From positions 62,001 to 126,000 of the forward strand of contig NZ_JAHRIB010000152.1 in assembly GCF_019090165.1 (NCBI RefSeq): a stretch of DNA of 64,000 nt. The letters are read 5' to 3'. Position numbers and translations under genes: made by a program. The stretch is from Streptomyces sp. BV286 (GTDB taxonomy: Bacteria > Actinomycetota > Actinomycetes > Streptomycetales > Streptomycetaceae). Every line of letters starts with the position of its first letter. The stretch's first letter is position 1. The notes under the pieces were generated by a model. It did not search any database, was not told the origin of the DNA, and was given only the letters and a program-made list of their open reading frames with translations. Shown one piece after another: positions 48,666 to 57,467 of the stretch.

Positions 48666-48683
48666 CCCGTGTGATCACACGGG
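48666..48683. promoter_or_regulatory. 18-bp perfect palindrome in a 354-base gap
   Basis: CCCGTGTGATCACACGGG is a perfect 18-base palindrome, with a TGTGA/TCACA-like core as in CRP/GntR sites. It lies between the GDT1-like start (48521) and the SseB-like start (48876). Either gene, or neither, could be controlled by it. The rest of the gap holds the sigma-B-type promoter and nothing else I recognise. Confidence 0.6.
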
Positions 48684-48785
48684 CCCGGCCACCGGGAACC
48701 CGAGGGCTCCAGTGTGTCGACGACCGGTTCGCAGGACTACTCCCCTTCGCAGTCACTCAGTGTACAGGGCATCTGTCCGGGTCTC

Positions 48786-48810
48786 GCATGAGCGTGCGGG
48801 CGACGGGTAT
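48786..48810 (+). promoter_or_regulatory. sigma-B-type promoter GCAT-N15-GGGTAT
   Basis: GCAT at 48786-48789, 15 bases, then GGGTAT at 48805-48810, 65 bases before the SseB-like ATG at 48876. The layout is identical to the promoter at 44856-44880. Confidence 0.65.
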
Positions 48811-48875
48811 GCGAGAAACACTCGACGCGGACGGGCACAGAATGGTCCCGACCGCGAGGCACGAGCGGAATCCTC

Positions 48876-49268
48876 ATGAACGGCCCACTCGACGAAGCGA
48901 CCACCTCCGAAGACACGTCCGACGTGATCCTGCGCGCGCTGAGCGTCCTGGCCCACAACGGCCTGGACGGCGATGCGAGGACGCGGCTGGCCGGCACCAG
49001 AGTGCTGGTGCCGGCCGACGAGACGAAGCCCGCACGGCTGACCCTCCCGCTGACCGGCCGGGCCGTCCTCGTCTTCACGTCCGAGGAGCGCATGGCCAGG
49101 GCTCTGCCGGACGTCCAGTGCTACCACCTCGTGCCCCTGGGCATGATCCCGGCCCACTGGCCTGTACGAGGCCGCGCGCTCACCATCGACCCCGGTTCAC
49201 CCGAGGCGGTGACCCTCTCGGCGGAGGGCGTGCTCCTGTTGCTCGCCCCACCGCTGAAGGCCGCCTGA
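48876..49268 (+). CDS. SseB-family N-terminal-domain protein (paralogue 2)
   Basis: 130 residues, soluble. It parallels the protein at 44950: an N-terminal helix DVILRALSVLAHNGLDGDARTRLAGTRVLVPAD, then RAVLVFTSEERMARALP, YHLVPLGMIPAHWP, and ALTIDPGSPEAVTLSAEGVLLLL. The same order of elements and the promoter match indicate duplication. Function unknown. GGAA lies 6 bases before the ATG. It is followed convergently by the LacI regulator after 15 bases. Confidence 0.78.
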   Translation: MNGPLDEATTSEDTSDVILRALSVLAHNGLDGDARTRLAGTRVLVPADETKPARLTLPLTGRAVLVFTSEERMARALPDVQCYHLVPLGMIPAHWPVRGRALTIDPGSPEAVTLSAEGVLLLLAPPLKAA

Positions 49269-49283
49269 AAGTCCGGAAGGACC

Positions 49284-50309
49284 TCAGGTGGACTCGCGCT
49301 TGACCAGTTCCGTCGGCAGGATCACCGCCGCCGGGTCCTCGCCGCCGATCTGGGCGAGCAGCACCCGGACCATCTCGGAACTGATGCGGTCGTAGGGCTG
49401 GCGGATCGTGGTGAGCTCGGGGCTCGACGCGACCGCCGCGGAGGAGTCGTCGAAACCGCCCACGGCCACGTCCCCGGGAACGGTCCGGCCCGCCCGGTGG
49501 AGCACGCTCAGCACACCCTGCGCCATCAGGTCCGAGGCCACGAAGACCGCGTCCATGTCCGGCACCCGCTCCAGCAGGAGCTCGGCGCCCGCCTCCCCGC
49601 TGGCGCGGCTGTAGTCGCCGGACACGACGAACCGCTCGTCCAGGTCGATGCCCGCCTCGGTGAGCACCTCCCGGTAGCCGGCGAGGCGTTCGACTCCGCC
49701 GGGGGTGTCCAGCGGGCCGGTCACCATGCCCACGCGGCGACGGCCGAGCGACACCAGGTGACGCACCATGTCACGGGCGCCGTCCCGGTCGTCCGCGGCC
49801 ACGTAACTCACCTTGGAGCCGACACCGATGGGCTTGCCGCACATGACCAGGGGCACGCCCGCGTCCCGCAGCTGCTCGGCGACCGGGTCCCCGGAGTGGC
49901 TGGACACCAGCAGCACCCCGTCGACGTGACCCGCGGTGATGTAGCGCGTGATGCGGCGCCGTTCGTCCTCCGTGCCCGCGAGCATCAGCAGCAGCGGGAT
50001 GTCGTGCGCCGCGAGTGCCTGCGTGCAACCGCGCAGCAGGACGTTGAAGTTGGGGTCCTCGAAGAACCTCTCCTGCGGCTCGGTGAGCAGGAAGCCGATC
50101 GAGTCCGAGCGGCCGGTGATCAGTGAGCGGGCGTGCCGGTTGACGACGTAACCCGTCCTGCGGATGGCGGCGTTGACCGCCTCCTGCGCGGTGGGGCTCA
50201 CATAGTGTCCGCCGTTCAGGACGCGCGACACGGTTCCTCGTGAGACTCCCGCCTCGCGCGCGACGTCGTGGATCGTCGGCGGTCGGCGCCGGCCCCCCGA
50301 TTGGCTCAT
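49284..50309 (-). CDS. LacI-family transcriptional regulator of the galactan operon
   Basis: 341 residues. The HTH is TIHDVAREAGVSRGTVSRVLNG, followed by a hinge with YVVNRHARSL. The periplasmic-binding-like core contains DGVLLVSSHSGDP, GGVERLAGYREVL and GGFDDSSAAVASSPELTTIRQP. It starts 2 bases after the stop of the second permease (ATG at 50309), so it is the last gene of the importer operon and probably represses it. The operator CTGTGAGCGTTCACAG in the divergent region is its expected site. The inducer is likely a galacto-oligosaccharide. Confidence 0.93.
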   Translation of the reverse strand: MSQSGGRRRPPTIHDVAREAGVSRGTVSRVLNGGHYVSPTAQEAVNAAIRRTGYVVNRHARSLITGRSDSIGFLLTEPQERFFEDPNFNVLLRGCTQALAAHDIPLLLMLAGTEDERRRITRYITAGHVDGVLLVSSHSGDPVAEQLRDAGVPLVMCGKPIGVGSKVSYVAADDRDGARDMVRHLVSLGRRRVGMVTGPLDTPGGVERLAGYREVLTEAGIDLDERFVVSGDYSRASGEAGAELLLERVPDMDAVFVASDLMAQGVLSVLHRAGRTVPGDVAVGGFDDSSAAVASSPELTTIRQPYDRISSEMVRVLLAQIGGEDPAAVILPTELVKREST

Positions 50310-50311
50310 GG

Positions 50312-51217
50312 TCACGACTTTACGGCTCCCGACAGCAGATCGAGGCTCCAGAACCGCTGGATGACCAGGAAGAGCGCGATGAGCGGTATGACCGCGAGCA
50401 GCGCGCCGGTGATCACCAGTGTGTAGAGGGCCGGGGTGTTGGAGCCCTGTTCGAGCAGGGTGAACAGACCGAGGGTGATCGGGAACTTCTCGTCGTCGCT
50501 GAGCATGATGTACGGCAGCAGGAAGTTGTTCCACACCGCCACGAACTGGAACAGGAACACCGTCACCAGTCCGGGCACCATCATCGGCAGCGCGATCCGC
50601 GTGAAGATCCGCAGCTCGCTCGCCCCGTCCATCCGCCCGGCCTCGACCACGTCGGCGGGCACGGCCGCGGCGGCGTAGATCCGCGCGAGGTACACGCCGT
50701 ACGGGGACAGGATCAGAGGCAGCAGGACGGACGCGTACGAATCCGTGAGGTCGGCCTCGGCCATCAGGAGGTACTGCGGGATCGCGAGGATCACCGGCGG
50801 CATCAGCACGCCCGCCATCAGGACGTTGAAGATGGTCTCGCGGCCGCGGAAGCGGTAGATCGCGAGGGCGTAGCCGCTGATCGCGGAGACGACGGTCGAC
50901 AGGAGGGCGCCGAGGCCCGCGTAGAGGGCGGAGTTGCCCATCCACGTCCAGTACACGCCGTCGCGGTAGGCGTTGAGGTCGGAGATGTTCTCGGTGAAGC
51001 CCGTGCCCGGCAGGAACGTGAACGTCGAGAACAGCTCGCTGCCCGACTTGGTCGCCGCGATCACCACCCATGCCACCGGCAGCAGACAGTAGAGCGCGCC
51101 GATCAGCAGCGTCACCGTGGGGACGAGGGCGATCCGGCGGCGCAGCGGCGGCCCCTGGGAGGTGCCGGGTGTCGTCCCGGCGGCCGGGGCCGCCTTGCGG
51201 ACGGCAAGAGAACTCAT
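50312..51217 (-). CDS. carbohydrate ABC transporter permease (MalG type)
   Basis: 301 residues, six spans. The cytoplasmic EAA motif EAGRMDGASELRIFTRIALPMMVP (about 195-218) contacts the ATPase. The ATG overlaps the stop of the previous permease (ATGA at 51214-51217). It pairs with the permease at 51214-52185 and the binding protein at 52182-53507. No ATPase gene is in the operon; Streptomyces sugar importers usually share the MsiK ATPase. The substrate is probably a beta-galactan oligosaccharide, by context. Confidence 0.94.
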   Translation of the reverse strand: MSSLAVRKAAPAAGTTPGTSQGPPLRRRIALVPTVTLLIGALYCLLPVAWVVIAATKSGSELFSTFTFLPGTGFTENISDLNAYRDGVYWTWMGNSALYAGLGALLSTVVSAISGYALAIYRFRGRETIFNVLMAGVLMPPVILAIPQYLLMAEADLTDSYASVLLPLILSPYGVYLARIYAAAAVPADVVEAGRMDGASELRIFTRIALPMMVPGLVTVFLFQFVAVWNNFLLPYIMLSDDEKFPITLGLFTLLEQGSNTPALYTLVITGALLAVIPLIALFLVIQRFWSLDLLSGAVKS

Positions 51218-52185
51218 CGTGCTGCCTCCTGCTTGTTACGGGAGTTCGCGGCGCGCAGGAAGCCGAAGGACAGGAGCAGCGTGACGAAGGCGATGATCAC
51301 CGCGGTCGCCGCCGCCGAGTGGATGTCGCCCTTGCCGAAGGCGTCCTGGTACACCTTCATCAGCGGACTCCACGTCGTGGAGACGGAGTTGGTGAGCGGC
51401 TTGAGCGTGGTCGGCTCGCTGAACACCTGGAGTGTGGCGATGATCGAGAAGAAGAAGGTCAGCACCAGTGAGGGCGCGACCATCGGGATCTTGATCCTGA
51501 TCGCGATCTGCAGCGGGGTGGCGCCGTCCAGCTTCGCGGCCTCGTACACCTCGGCCGGGATGGCCTGCAGTGCGGTGTAGATGACGATCATGTTGAAGCC
51601 GGTGCCGCCCCACACCGCGATGTTCGACAGCGCGAGGTACAGCGGCCCGCCGTCCAGCAGGTCCGGCTGCGGCATGCCCAGCCTGTCGAGGACGAAGTAG
51701 AAGGGGCTGACGTCCGGCAGGTAGAGGAAGCCCCAGAGCATCGCCGCGACGACACCGGGCACGGCGTACGGCAGGAAGACCGCGAGCCGGGTGAACGGCG
51801 CGAGGCGGACGCGGTCGGTGTCGAGCATCAGCGCGAACAGCAGGGCGAGCCCGAGCATCACCGGCACCACGATGGCGCCGTACCCGAGCACGCGCAGCGC
51901 TCCGTCGAGCAGCTCGGAGTCGGTGAGGGAGTCGGTGTAGTTCTCCAGGCCCGCCCAGACCTCGCTCCGGGCGCCCGCGCCGAGACCCAGGCCCTTGACC
52001 TGGACCTTGTGCAGGCTGAGCCACACCGCGTAGCCGATGGGCAGCGCGAAGAAGAGGGCGAACAGGATCGTCGCGGGGAGGAGGAAGAGGTAGGGGGCGC
52101 TTCGCGTTCGTTCGCGGGTGGTGGGAGACGGGTGGGCGTACGGGGCCCTCTTGACCCCGTACGACCTCCGGCGTGCGCTTGTCAC
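51214..52185 (-). CDS. carbohydrate ABC transporter permease (MalF type)
   Basis: 323 residues. An N-terminal cytoplasmic stretch is followed by six spans (starting APYLFLLPATILFALFFALPIG). The EAA motif is EAAKLDGATPLQIAIRIKIPMVAP (about 220-243). GTG at 52185 overlaps the binding-protein stop (GTGA), so translation is coupled. A more upstream start would run through the binding-protein gene and is rejected. Confidence 0.94.
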   Translation of the reverse strand: MTSARRRSYGVKRAPYAHPSPTTRERTRSAPYLFLLPATILFALFFALPIGYAVWLSLHKVQVKGLGLGAGARSEVWAGLENYTDSLTDSELLDGALRVLGYGAIVVPVMLGLALLFALMLDTDRVRLAPFTRLAVFLPYAVPGVVAAMLWGFLYLPDVSPFYFVLDRLGMPQPDLLDGGPLYLALSNIAVWGGTGFNMIVIYTALQAIPAEVYEAAKLDGATPLQIAIRIKIPMVAPSLVLTFFFSIIATLQVFSEPTTLKPLTNSVSTTWSPLMKVYQDAFGKGDIHSAAATAVIIAFVTLLLSFGFLRAANSRNKQEAAR

Positions 52186-53507
52186 TCCGCGACCTCGAAG
52201 CCCTGCTTCTCGAGGTCGGCGACGGTGTCGTCCTGCATGGTCCTCAGAGCGGCGCCGAAGTCCGACTTGTTCTTCGCGGCCGAGGCGAAGGCGTCCTTGA
52301 ACGTGGTGTACGCGACGTTCACGTTCGGGCCCCACGCGGAGGGCGCGGTGGTCTTCGCGATGGCGGACGCCCGGGTGTAGAAGTCCGGCTGGTTCGAGAA
52401 GAACGCCGGCGGTTCGGCGAAGGCGTCACTGGTCTGCGCGGTCGTGGCGGCCGGGTAGATGCCGCCCTCCTTCGCGAGCGCGGTCAGCGCCTGGGGGTCG
52501 GTGTTCAGCCAGGTGGCGAACTTCGCGGCGGCCGACCTGTGCTTCGAGTCGGTGGTGACGGCCGTGGACGAGCCGCCCCAGCTGCCGGTGACGTCGTCGG
52601 TGGCGGACCACTGCGGCAGCGGGGCCATCGCCCACTTGCCCTTGGTGTCGGGGGCGGCGGTGGTGAGGGTGCCCGGCGCCCAGACCGCGCTGACCCAGGC
52701 GATCTGCTTGCCGGTGTTGAGCGCCTTGTTCCAGGCCGGCGTGTACATCGGCTGGTTGTCGATCGCGCCTTCCTCGACGAGGCCGCCCCAGAAGTCGGCG
52801 ACCTTCTGGGTGGGCGCGTCGTCGATGCCGACCTTCCACTTCTGGCCCTCGGTCGTCCACCACTTGGCGCCCGCCTGCTGGGCGAGTCCGGCGAAGAGAC
52901 CGGAGTCGTTGGCGGAGAAGGTGGTCAGGTCCGTGCCCGGCGACTTCTTCTTCAGCGCGCGGGCGGTCTGCGCGAACTGCTCCCAGGTCTCGGGGACTTC
53001 GAGGCCGTACTTCTTGAACAGGTCCTGGCGGTAGTAGAACATCATCGGCCCGGAGTCCTGCGGGATCGCATACACCGCGTCCGAGCCCAGCGTGGTCTGC
53101 TGCCAGACGCCCTCGGCGAACTTGTCCTTCACGCCGTCCACGTCGCCGGCTATGTCGGCGAGTGCGTCGTTGCTGACCAGTGTCGGCAGGGCCTGGTACT
53201 CGGCCTGGACCAGGTCCGGGGCCTTCTTGGCCTTGTGCGCCGTGAGGATCTTGGTGACCAGAGTGTCGCCGGACGCCTGCTTCTTGACCGTGACCTTGAT
53301 CTGGTCCTTCTTGCCCGGGCCCTCGTTCCACAGGTCGGCGACCTTGTCCATGCCCGGCGTCCAGGACCAGTACGTCAGCGAGACCGGACCCGAACCGGCC
53401 CCGTCGTCGGAGCCGTCGTCCGAGGAGCCGCAGGCGGCAAGAGAGGTGGCGCCGAGCGTGACGGCGACCGAGATGGTCACGAGGCGACGCAGCTTCGTGT
53501 GTGGCAT
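52182..53507 (-). CDS. extracellular sugar-binding lipoprotein
   Basis: 441 residues. The lipoprotein signal has lipobox LAAC (Cys26). The mature part is a two-lobed SBP_bac_1 fold with LTYWSWTPGMDKVADLWNEGPG at the start, AEYQALPTL, and GSWGGSSTAVTTDSKHRSAAAKFATWL near 310. It delivers an oligosaccharide to the two permeases. First gene of the importer operon; the TTGACA-N17-TCTACT promoter and LacI operator lie upstream. GGGAG precedes the ATG at 53507. Confidence 0.95.
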   Translation of the reverse strand: MPHTKLRRLVTISVAVTLGATSLAACGSSDDGSDDGAGSGPVSLTYWSWTPGMDKVADLWNEGPGKKDQIKVTVKKQASGDTLVTKILTAHKAKKAPDLVQAEYQALPTLVSNDALADIAGDVDGVKDKFAEGVWQQTTLGSDAVYAIPQDSGPMMFYYRQDLFKKYGLEVPETWEQFAQTARALKKKSPGTDLTTFSANDSGLFAGLAQQAGAKWWTTEGQKWKVGIDDAPTQKVADFWGGLVEEGAIDNQPMYTPAWNKALNTGKQIAWVSAVWAPGTLTTAAPDTKGKWAMAPLPQWSATDDVTGSWGGSSTAVTTDSKHRSAAAKFATWLNTDPQALTALAKEGGIYPAATTAQTSDAFAEPPAFFSNQPDFYTRASAIAKTTAPSAWGPNVNVAYTTFKDAFASAAKNKSDFGAALRTMQDDTVADLEKQGFEVAE

Positions 53508-53560
53508 GGATGTATCTCCCTGACCGTGGCCACCGCCTGCTGCGGAGGCCTGCCATGCTT

Positions 53561-53576
53561 CTGTGAGCGTTCACAG
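53561..53576. promoter_or_regulatory. LacI-family operator CTGTGAGCGTTCACAG
   Basis: The arms CTGTGA and TCACAG are perfect inverted repeats around GCGT. It overlaps the importer promoter's -10 by two bases (53575-53576), so binding would block transcription of the importer operon. It lies about 20 bases from the -35 of the GH42 promoter. Confidence 0.8.
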
Positions 53577-53603
53577 TAGAGAAACATCCAGGACACTTGT
53601 CAA
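53575..53603 (-). promoter_or_regulatory. importer-operon promoter TTGACA-N17-TCTACT
   Basis: On the minus strand TTGACA (53598-53603) and TCTACT (53575-53580) are separated by exactly 17 bases, a strong housekeeping-type promoter. The operator overlaps its downstream edge. Confidence 0.75.
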
Positions 53604-53627
53604 TGGTTGTTGCTGTGCGGTTATGTT
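53597..53627 (+). promoter_or_regulatory. candidate GH42 promoter TTGTCA-N19-TATGTT
   Basis: TTGTCA at 53597-53602 and TATGTT at 53622-53627, 19 bases apart. The -35 overlaps the divergent importer -35. The GH42 ATG is 66 bases after the -10. Confidence 0.5.
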
Positions 53628-53693
53628 GGGCCCGCGCCGCCGGCGCTGTGTGTGCACGTTCCCAACAGATCGAATCACTGCGGGAGACAATCC

Positions 53694-55715
53694 ATGCCGG
53701 AGACCAACCCCAAGGGCCTCACCGGGCTCGCCTTCGGTGGGGACTACAACCCCGAGCAGTGGCCGGAGGACGTGTGGCCGGAGGACGTCCGGCTGATGCG
53801 CGAGGCCGGCGTCACGATGGTCAGCGTCGGCATCTTCTCCTGGGCGCTGCTGGAGCCCTCGCCGGGCACGTACGACTTCGGCTGGCTCGACCGGCTGCTG
53901 GACCTGCTGCACGAGAACGGAATCCGCGCGGACCTCGGTACGCCGACGGTGGCGCCGCCCGCCTGGTTCTACCGCGAGCACCCCGACGCCCTGCCCGTGG
54001 CCGCCGACGGCACCCGCTACGCGTTCGGCTCACGCGGCGCCATCTGCCACAGCAACCCCCACTACCGGTCGGCCGCCGCGAACATCACCACCCGGCTCGC
54101 CACCCGGTACGCCGAGCACCCCGCCCTCGCCATGTGGCACGTCCACAACGAGTACGGCGTCCCCGTGTCGGCCTGCTACTGCGAGAGCTGCGCCGCCCAC
54201 TTCCGCCGCTGGCTCACCGGCACATACGGGACCATCGACGCGGTCAACGAGGCCTGGGGCACGGCGTTCTGGGGCCAGCGGTACGCGGATCTCGACCAGA
54301 TCAACCCGCCGCGCGTGACCCCCACCGTCGGCAACCCGGCCCAGGCACTCGACTACAAGCGGTTCGCCGACGCCACCATGCGCGAGAACTTCGTGGCCGA
54401 GCGGGAGATCCTGCACCGCCTCTCGCCCGGGATCCCGGTCACCACGAACTTCATGACCGCCCTCAGCCAGTGCGACTCCGTCGACTACTGGGCGTGGGGC
54501 CGTGAGGTCGACCTCGTCAGCAACGACCACTACCTGATCACCGACGGCCGCCGTACGCACGTGAACCTCGCCATGGCCGCCGACCTCACCCGGTCCGTGG
54601 CGGGCGGCGCCCCCTGGCTGCTGCTCGAACACTCCACGTCGGGTGTCAACTGGCAGAGCCGCAACCCCGCGAAGGCGCCCGGCCAGATGGCCCGCAACTC
54701 CCTCGCCCACGTGGCCCGGGGCTCCGAAGGCGCCATGTTCTTCCAGTGGCGGCAGTCGCGGCGCGGCGCGGAGAAGTTCCACTCGGCGATGCTGCCGCAC
54801 GCCGGCACCGACTCGCGCGTCTGGCGTGAGGTGGTCGAACTCGGCGCGTCCGTCGACTCGCTCAGCGCGGTGCGCGGCACCCGCACCCGGGCTGACGCCG
54901 CCGTGCTGTGGGACTGGCACTCCTGGTGGGCCCAGAACCTCCAGTGGCGTCCGAGCGAGGACCACGATCCGCGCGAGCGCGCCGACGCGTTCTACGAGGC
55001 CCTCTACGACCGCCACCTCACGGTCGACTTCGCCCACCCGGAAGCCGACCTGTCTGCTTATCCCCTTGTCGTCGTGCCCGCGCTCTACCTGATGACGGAG
55101 GCCGCCGGGCTGAACCTCAAGGAGTACGTCGAGAGGGGCGGCACGCTCGTCGTCTCGTACTTCTCCGGCATCGTCGACGAGCACGACGCCGTGCACGACG
55201 GCCCGTACCCCGGCCCGCTGCGGGACGTACTGGGACTGACCGTCGAGGAGTTCTCCCCGCTGCTCGCGGGCGAACAGGTCCGTATCGCCGGACTCGACGG
55301 CTCCGACCTTTCCGGTGACGTGTGGAGCGAGTTCGTGGTGCCGCGCGGAGCCGAGACCGTGTGGACGTACGCCGACGGGCTGACCGCCGGGCACCCGGCC
55401 GTCACCCGGCACCGCCTCGGTGAGGGCTCGGCCTGGTACGTGTCCACGCGACTGGCCGCCCAGGGGCTCGACGCGCTCCTCGGCTGGGCCGCCGACGACG
55501 CCGGCATCGCACCGCGCGCCGAGCTGCCGCGGGATGTCGAAGTGGTGCGGCGGGAGGGCGAGTCGGGCTCGTTCCTCTTCGCGGTCAACCACTCCGGCGC
55601 CGACGCCAAGGTGCCGCTCGACGCGCCCGGCACCGAACTGCTCACCGGTGAACGGGCCGCGGGGTGCCTCGCGGTGCCCGCGGGAGGCGTACGGGTCGTA
55701 CGTCTCGACGCCTGA
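53694..55715 (+). CDS. beta-galactosidase, GH42
   Basis: 673 residues, no signal, intracellular. The barrel starts LAFGGDYNPEQWPEDVW. Acid/base Glu153 is in HVHNEYG, and nucleophile Glu312 is in WLLLEHSTSGVNW. Cys119, Cys161, Cys163 and Cys166 fit the structural zinc site known from GH42. A trimerisation-like domain and a C-terminal sandwich follow. It hydrolyses terminal beta-galactose from imported oligosaccharides. GGGAG before the ATG at 53694. The galactanase gene is 76 bases downstream, probably co-transcribed. Confidence 0.95.
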   Translation: MPETNPKGLTGLAFGGDYNPEQWPEDVWPEDVRLMREAGVTMVSVGIFSWALLEPSPGTYDFGWLDRLLDLLHENGIRADLGTPTVAPPAWFYREHPDALPVAADGTRYAFGSRGAICHSNPHYRSAAANITTRLATRYAEHPALAMWHVHNEYGVPVSACYCESCAAHFRRWLTGTYGTIDAVNEAWGTAFWGQRYADLDQINPPRVTPTVGNPAQALDYKRFADATMRENFVAEREILHRLSPGIPVTTNFMTALSQCDSVDYWAWGREVDLVSNDHYLITDGRRTHVNLAMAADLTRSVAGGAPWLLLEHSTSGVNWQSRNPAKAPGQMARNSLAHVARGSEGAMFFQWRQSRRGAEKFHSAMLPHAGTDSRVWREVVELGASVDSLSAVRGTRTRADAAVLWDWHSWWAQNLQWRPSEDHDPRERADAFYEALYDRHLTVDFAHPEADLSAYPLVVVPALYLMTEAAGLNLKEYVERGGTLVVSYFSGIVDEHDAVHDGPYPGPLRDVLGLTVEEFSPLLAGEQVRIAGLDGSDLSGDVWSEFVVPRGAETVWTYADGLTAGHPAVTRHRLGEGSAWYVSTRLAAQGLDALLGWAADDAGIAPRAELPRDVEVVRREGESGSFLFAVNHSGADAKVPLDAPGTELLTGERAAGCLAVPAGGVRVVRLDA

Positions 55716-55791
55716 GCCGGTCCGCCGATTTCACCCCCGCCCCACAACCGGGGTACGGATCCCCACCACGTCGAAGGGACGACGGACGACG

Positions 55792-57360
55792 ATGTTCCAT
55801 CCCAGACGCACACTCAAGGCCCTGCTCCTGCCGCTGGCGGCCGGACTGGCCCTCACCGCCCTGCCCGCGCAGAGCGCGAGCGCGGCCAGTACCCTCACCA
55901 ACCCCGGCTTCGAGTCGAACGGAACCGGCACGGCGAGTCCGGCCGGCTGGTCGACCTACTCCGCGGGCGGCCAGAACGCCGCCTCCTTCACGGAGTCCGG
56001 CGGCCACGGCGGCAGTTACCGGCTGACGCACTATTCGGCCTCCGCCTACAAGGTCGAGACCTACCAGTACCTGTCGGGCCTCACGAACGGCTCGTACAAG
56101 CTCACCGCCTGGGTGCGCTCGGGCGGTGGCCAGAACTCCGCCCACATCGCGCTCAAGAACTGCGGCGGCGCGGAACAGCGCACCGACATACCGGTCTCCT
56201 CCAGCGGCTGGATACGGATCGTCACCCCGGTCGCCGTGACGAACAACCAGTGCACGATCAGCATCAACTCCGATGCGAAGGCGGGCAACTGGATCAACGT
56301 CGACGACCTGACCTTCACCTCCGGCACGGCGGGCCTGCCCGTCAAGGGCTCCGACGTGTCGTCGCTCGCCAAGAGCGAGGCCAAGGGCGGCGTCTACAGG
56401 AACAGCGCCGGCACGACCGGTGACGCCCTCGCCATCCTCAAGTCCGCCGGGCAGAACTACGCCCGCCTCAAGGTGTGGGTGAACCCGGCCGACGGCTACA
56501 ACAACAAGGCGCGCGTCCTTGCCATGGCCAAGCGCGTCAAGGCGCAGGGCATGAAGCTCCTTGTCGACTTCCACTACTCGGACACCTGGGCCGACCCGGG
56601 CGCCCAGTCCAAGCCCGCCGCCTGGTCAGGACACTCCTACAGCCAGCTGAAGACCGACGTCTACAACCACACGTACGACGTCCTCAACGCGCTGAAGGCG
56701 CAGGGCACCACGGCCGACATGGTGCAGGTCGGCAACGAGATCAACGGCGGCATGCTCTGGAACGAGGGCTCGACCTCGAACTGGCCGCAGCTCGCCGGGC
56801 TTCTCAACTCCGGCTACGACGCGGTCAAGGCGGTGAGCTCCGGCACGACCGTGGCCCTGCACCTCGCCAAGGGCGGCGACCTGTCCGGCACCCGCTGGTG
56901 GTTCGACAGCGCGGTGTCGAACGGTGTGAAGTTCGACGTCATCGGCCTGTCCTACTACGGCTACTGGCACGGAACGCTCGCCGACTTCCAGACCACCCTG
57001 GACGACGCGGCGGCCCGCTACGGCAAGCCGGTGTACCTCGCCGAGACGGCTTACCCGTTCCGGCTGGACAGCAAGGACTCGCACGAGAACATCATCGACC
57101 TCTCCGGTGAGCTCGTCCCCGGCTACGCGGCCTCGACGGCCGGCCAGACGCAGTGGATGAAGGACGTCGCGAGCATCGTGGAGGCCGTGCCGAACGGCCG
57201 CGGTCTCGGGATCTTCTACTGGGAGTCCACCTGGACGGCGGTGACCGGCAACGGCTGGGACCCGGCGGACCCCTCCTCGGGCAACGGCTGGGAGAACCAG
57301 GCCCTGTTCGGTTACGACAACAAGGCGCTGCCCGCGATGGCGTGGTTCAGCCACCGGTGA
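55792..57360 (+). CDS. secreted arabinogalactan endo-beta-1,4-galactanase, GH53
   Basis: 522 residues. Signal peptide cleavage is near Ala31 (AQSASA|AS). A carbohydrate-binding beta-sandwich (about 34-180) begins TLTNPGFESNGTG. The GH53 barrel (about 185-520) has acid/base Glu316 in QVGNEINGG and nucleophile Glu418 in VYLAETAYPF. It cuts type I arabinogalactan outside the cell. The products would enter through the divergent importer and be cleaved by GH42. GGACGACG lies before the ATG. A strong hairpin follows. Confidence 0.95.
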   Translation: MFHPRRTLKALLLPLAAGLALTALPAQSASAASTLTNPGFESNGTGTASPAGWSTYSAGGQNAASFTESGGHGGSYRLTHYSASAYKVETYQYLSGLTNGSYKLTAWVRSGGGQNSAHIALKNCGGAEQRTDIPVSSSGWIRIVTPVAVTNNQCTISINSDAKAGNWINVDDLTFTSGTAGLPVKGSDVSSLAKSEAKGGVYRNSAGTTGDALAILKSAGQNYARLKVWVNPADGYNNKARVLAMAKRVKAQGMKLLVDFHYSDTWADPGAQSKPAAWSGHSYSQLKTDVYNHTYDVLNALKAQGTTADMVQVGNEINGGMLWNEGSTSNWPQLAGLLNSGYDAVKAVSSGTTVALHLAKGGDLSGTRWWFDSAVSNGVKFDVIGLSYYGYWHGTLADFQTTLDDAAARYGKPVYLAETAYPFRLDSKDSHENIIDLSGELVPGYAASTAGQTQWMKDVASIVEAVPNGRGLGIFYWESTWTAVTGNGWDPADPSSGNGWENQALFGYDNKALPAMAWFSHR

Positions 57361-57381
57361 CGGCCTGAGGTGTGACGGACG

Positions 57382-57407
57382 CGGGGCCCGCCGGTCGGCG
57401 GGCCCCG
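57382..57407. terminator. 11-bp perfect hairpin after GH53 gene
   Basis: CGGGGCCCGCC pairs with GGCGGGCCCCG across GGTC, 21 bases after the GH53 stop. It is followed by TTCCTCTCC and may also serve the convergent acyl-CoA synthetase gene. Confidence 0.8.
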
Positions 57408-57467
57408 TTCCTCTCCTGACGGCCGGCCCCGGTCGCGGACGGCGGATCCCGGTGGCGGACCCCGCCG

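Noticed and set aside
48522..48720. Manganese (yybP-ykoY) riboswitch before the GDT1-like gene
   Set aside because: The GGGGAGUA-type element and paired loops were looked for and not found.
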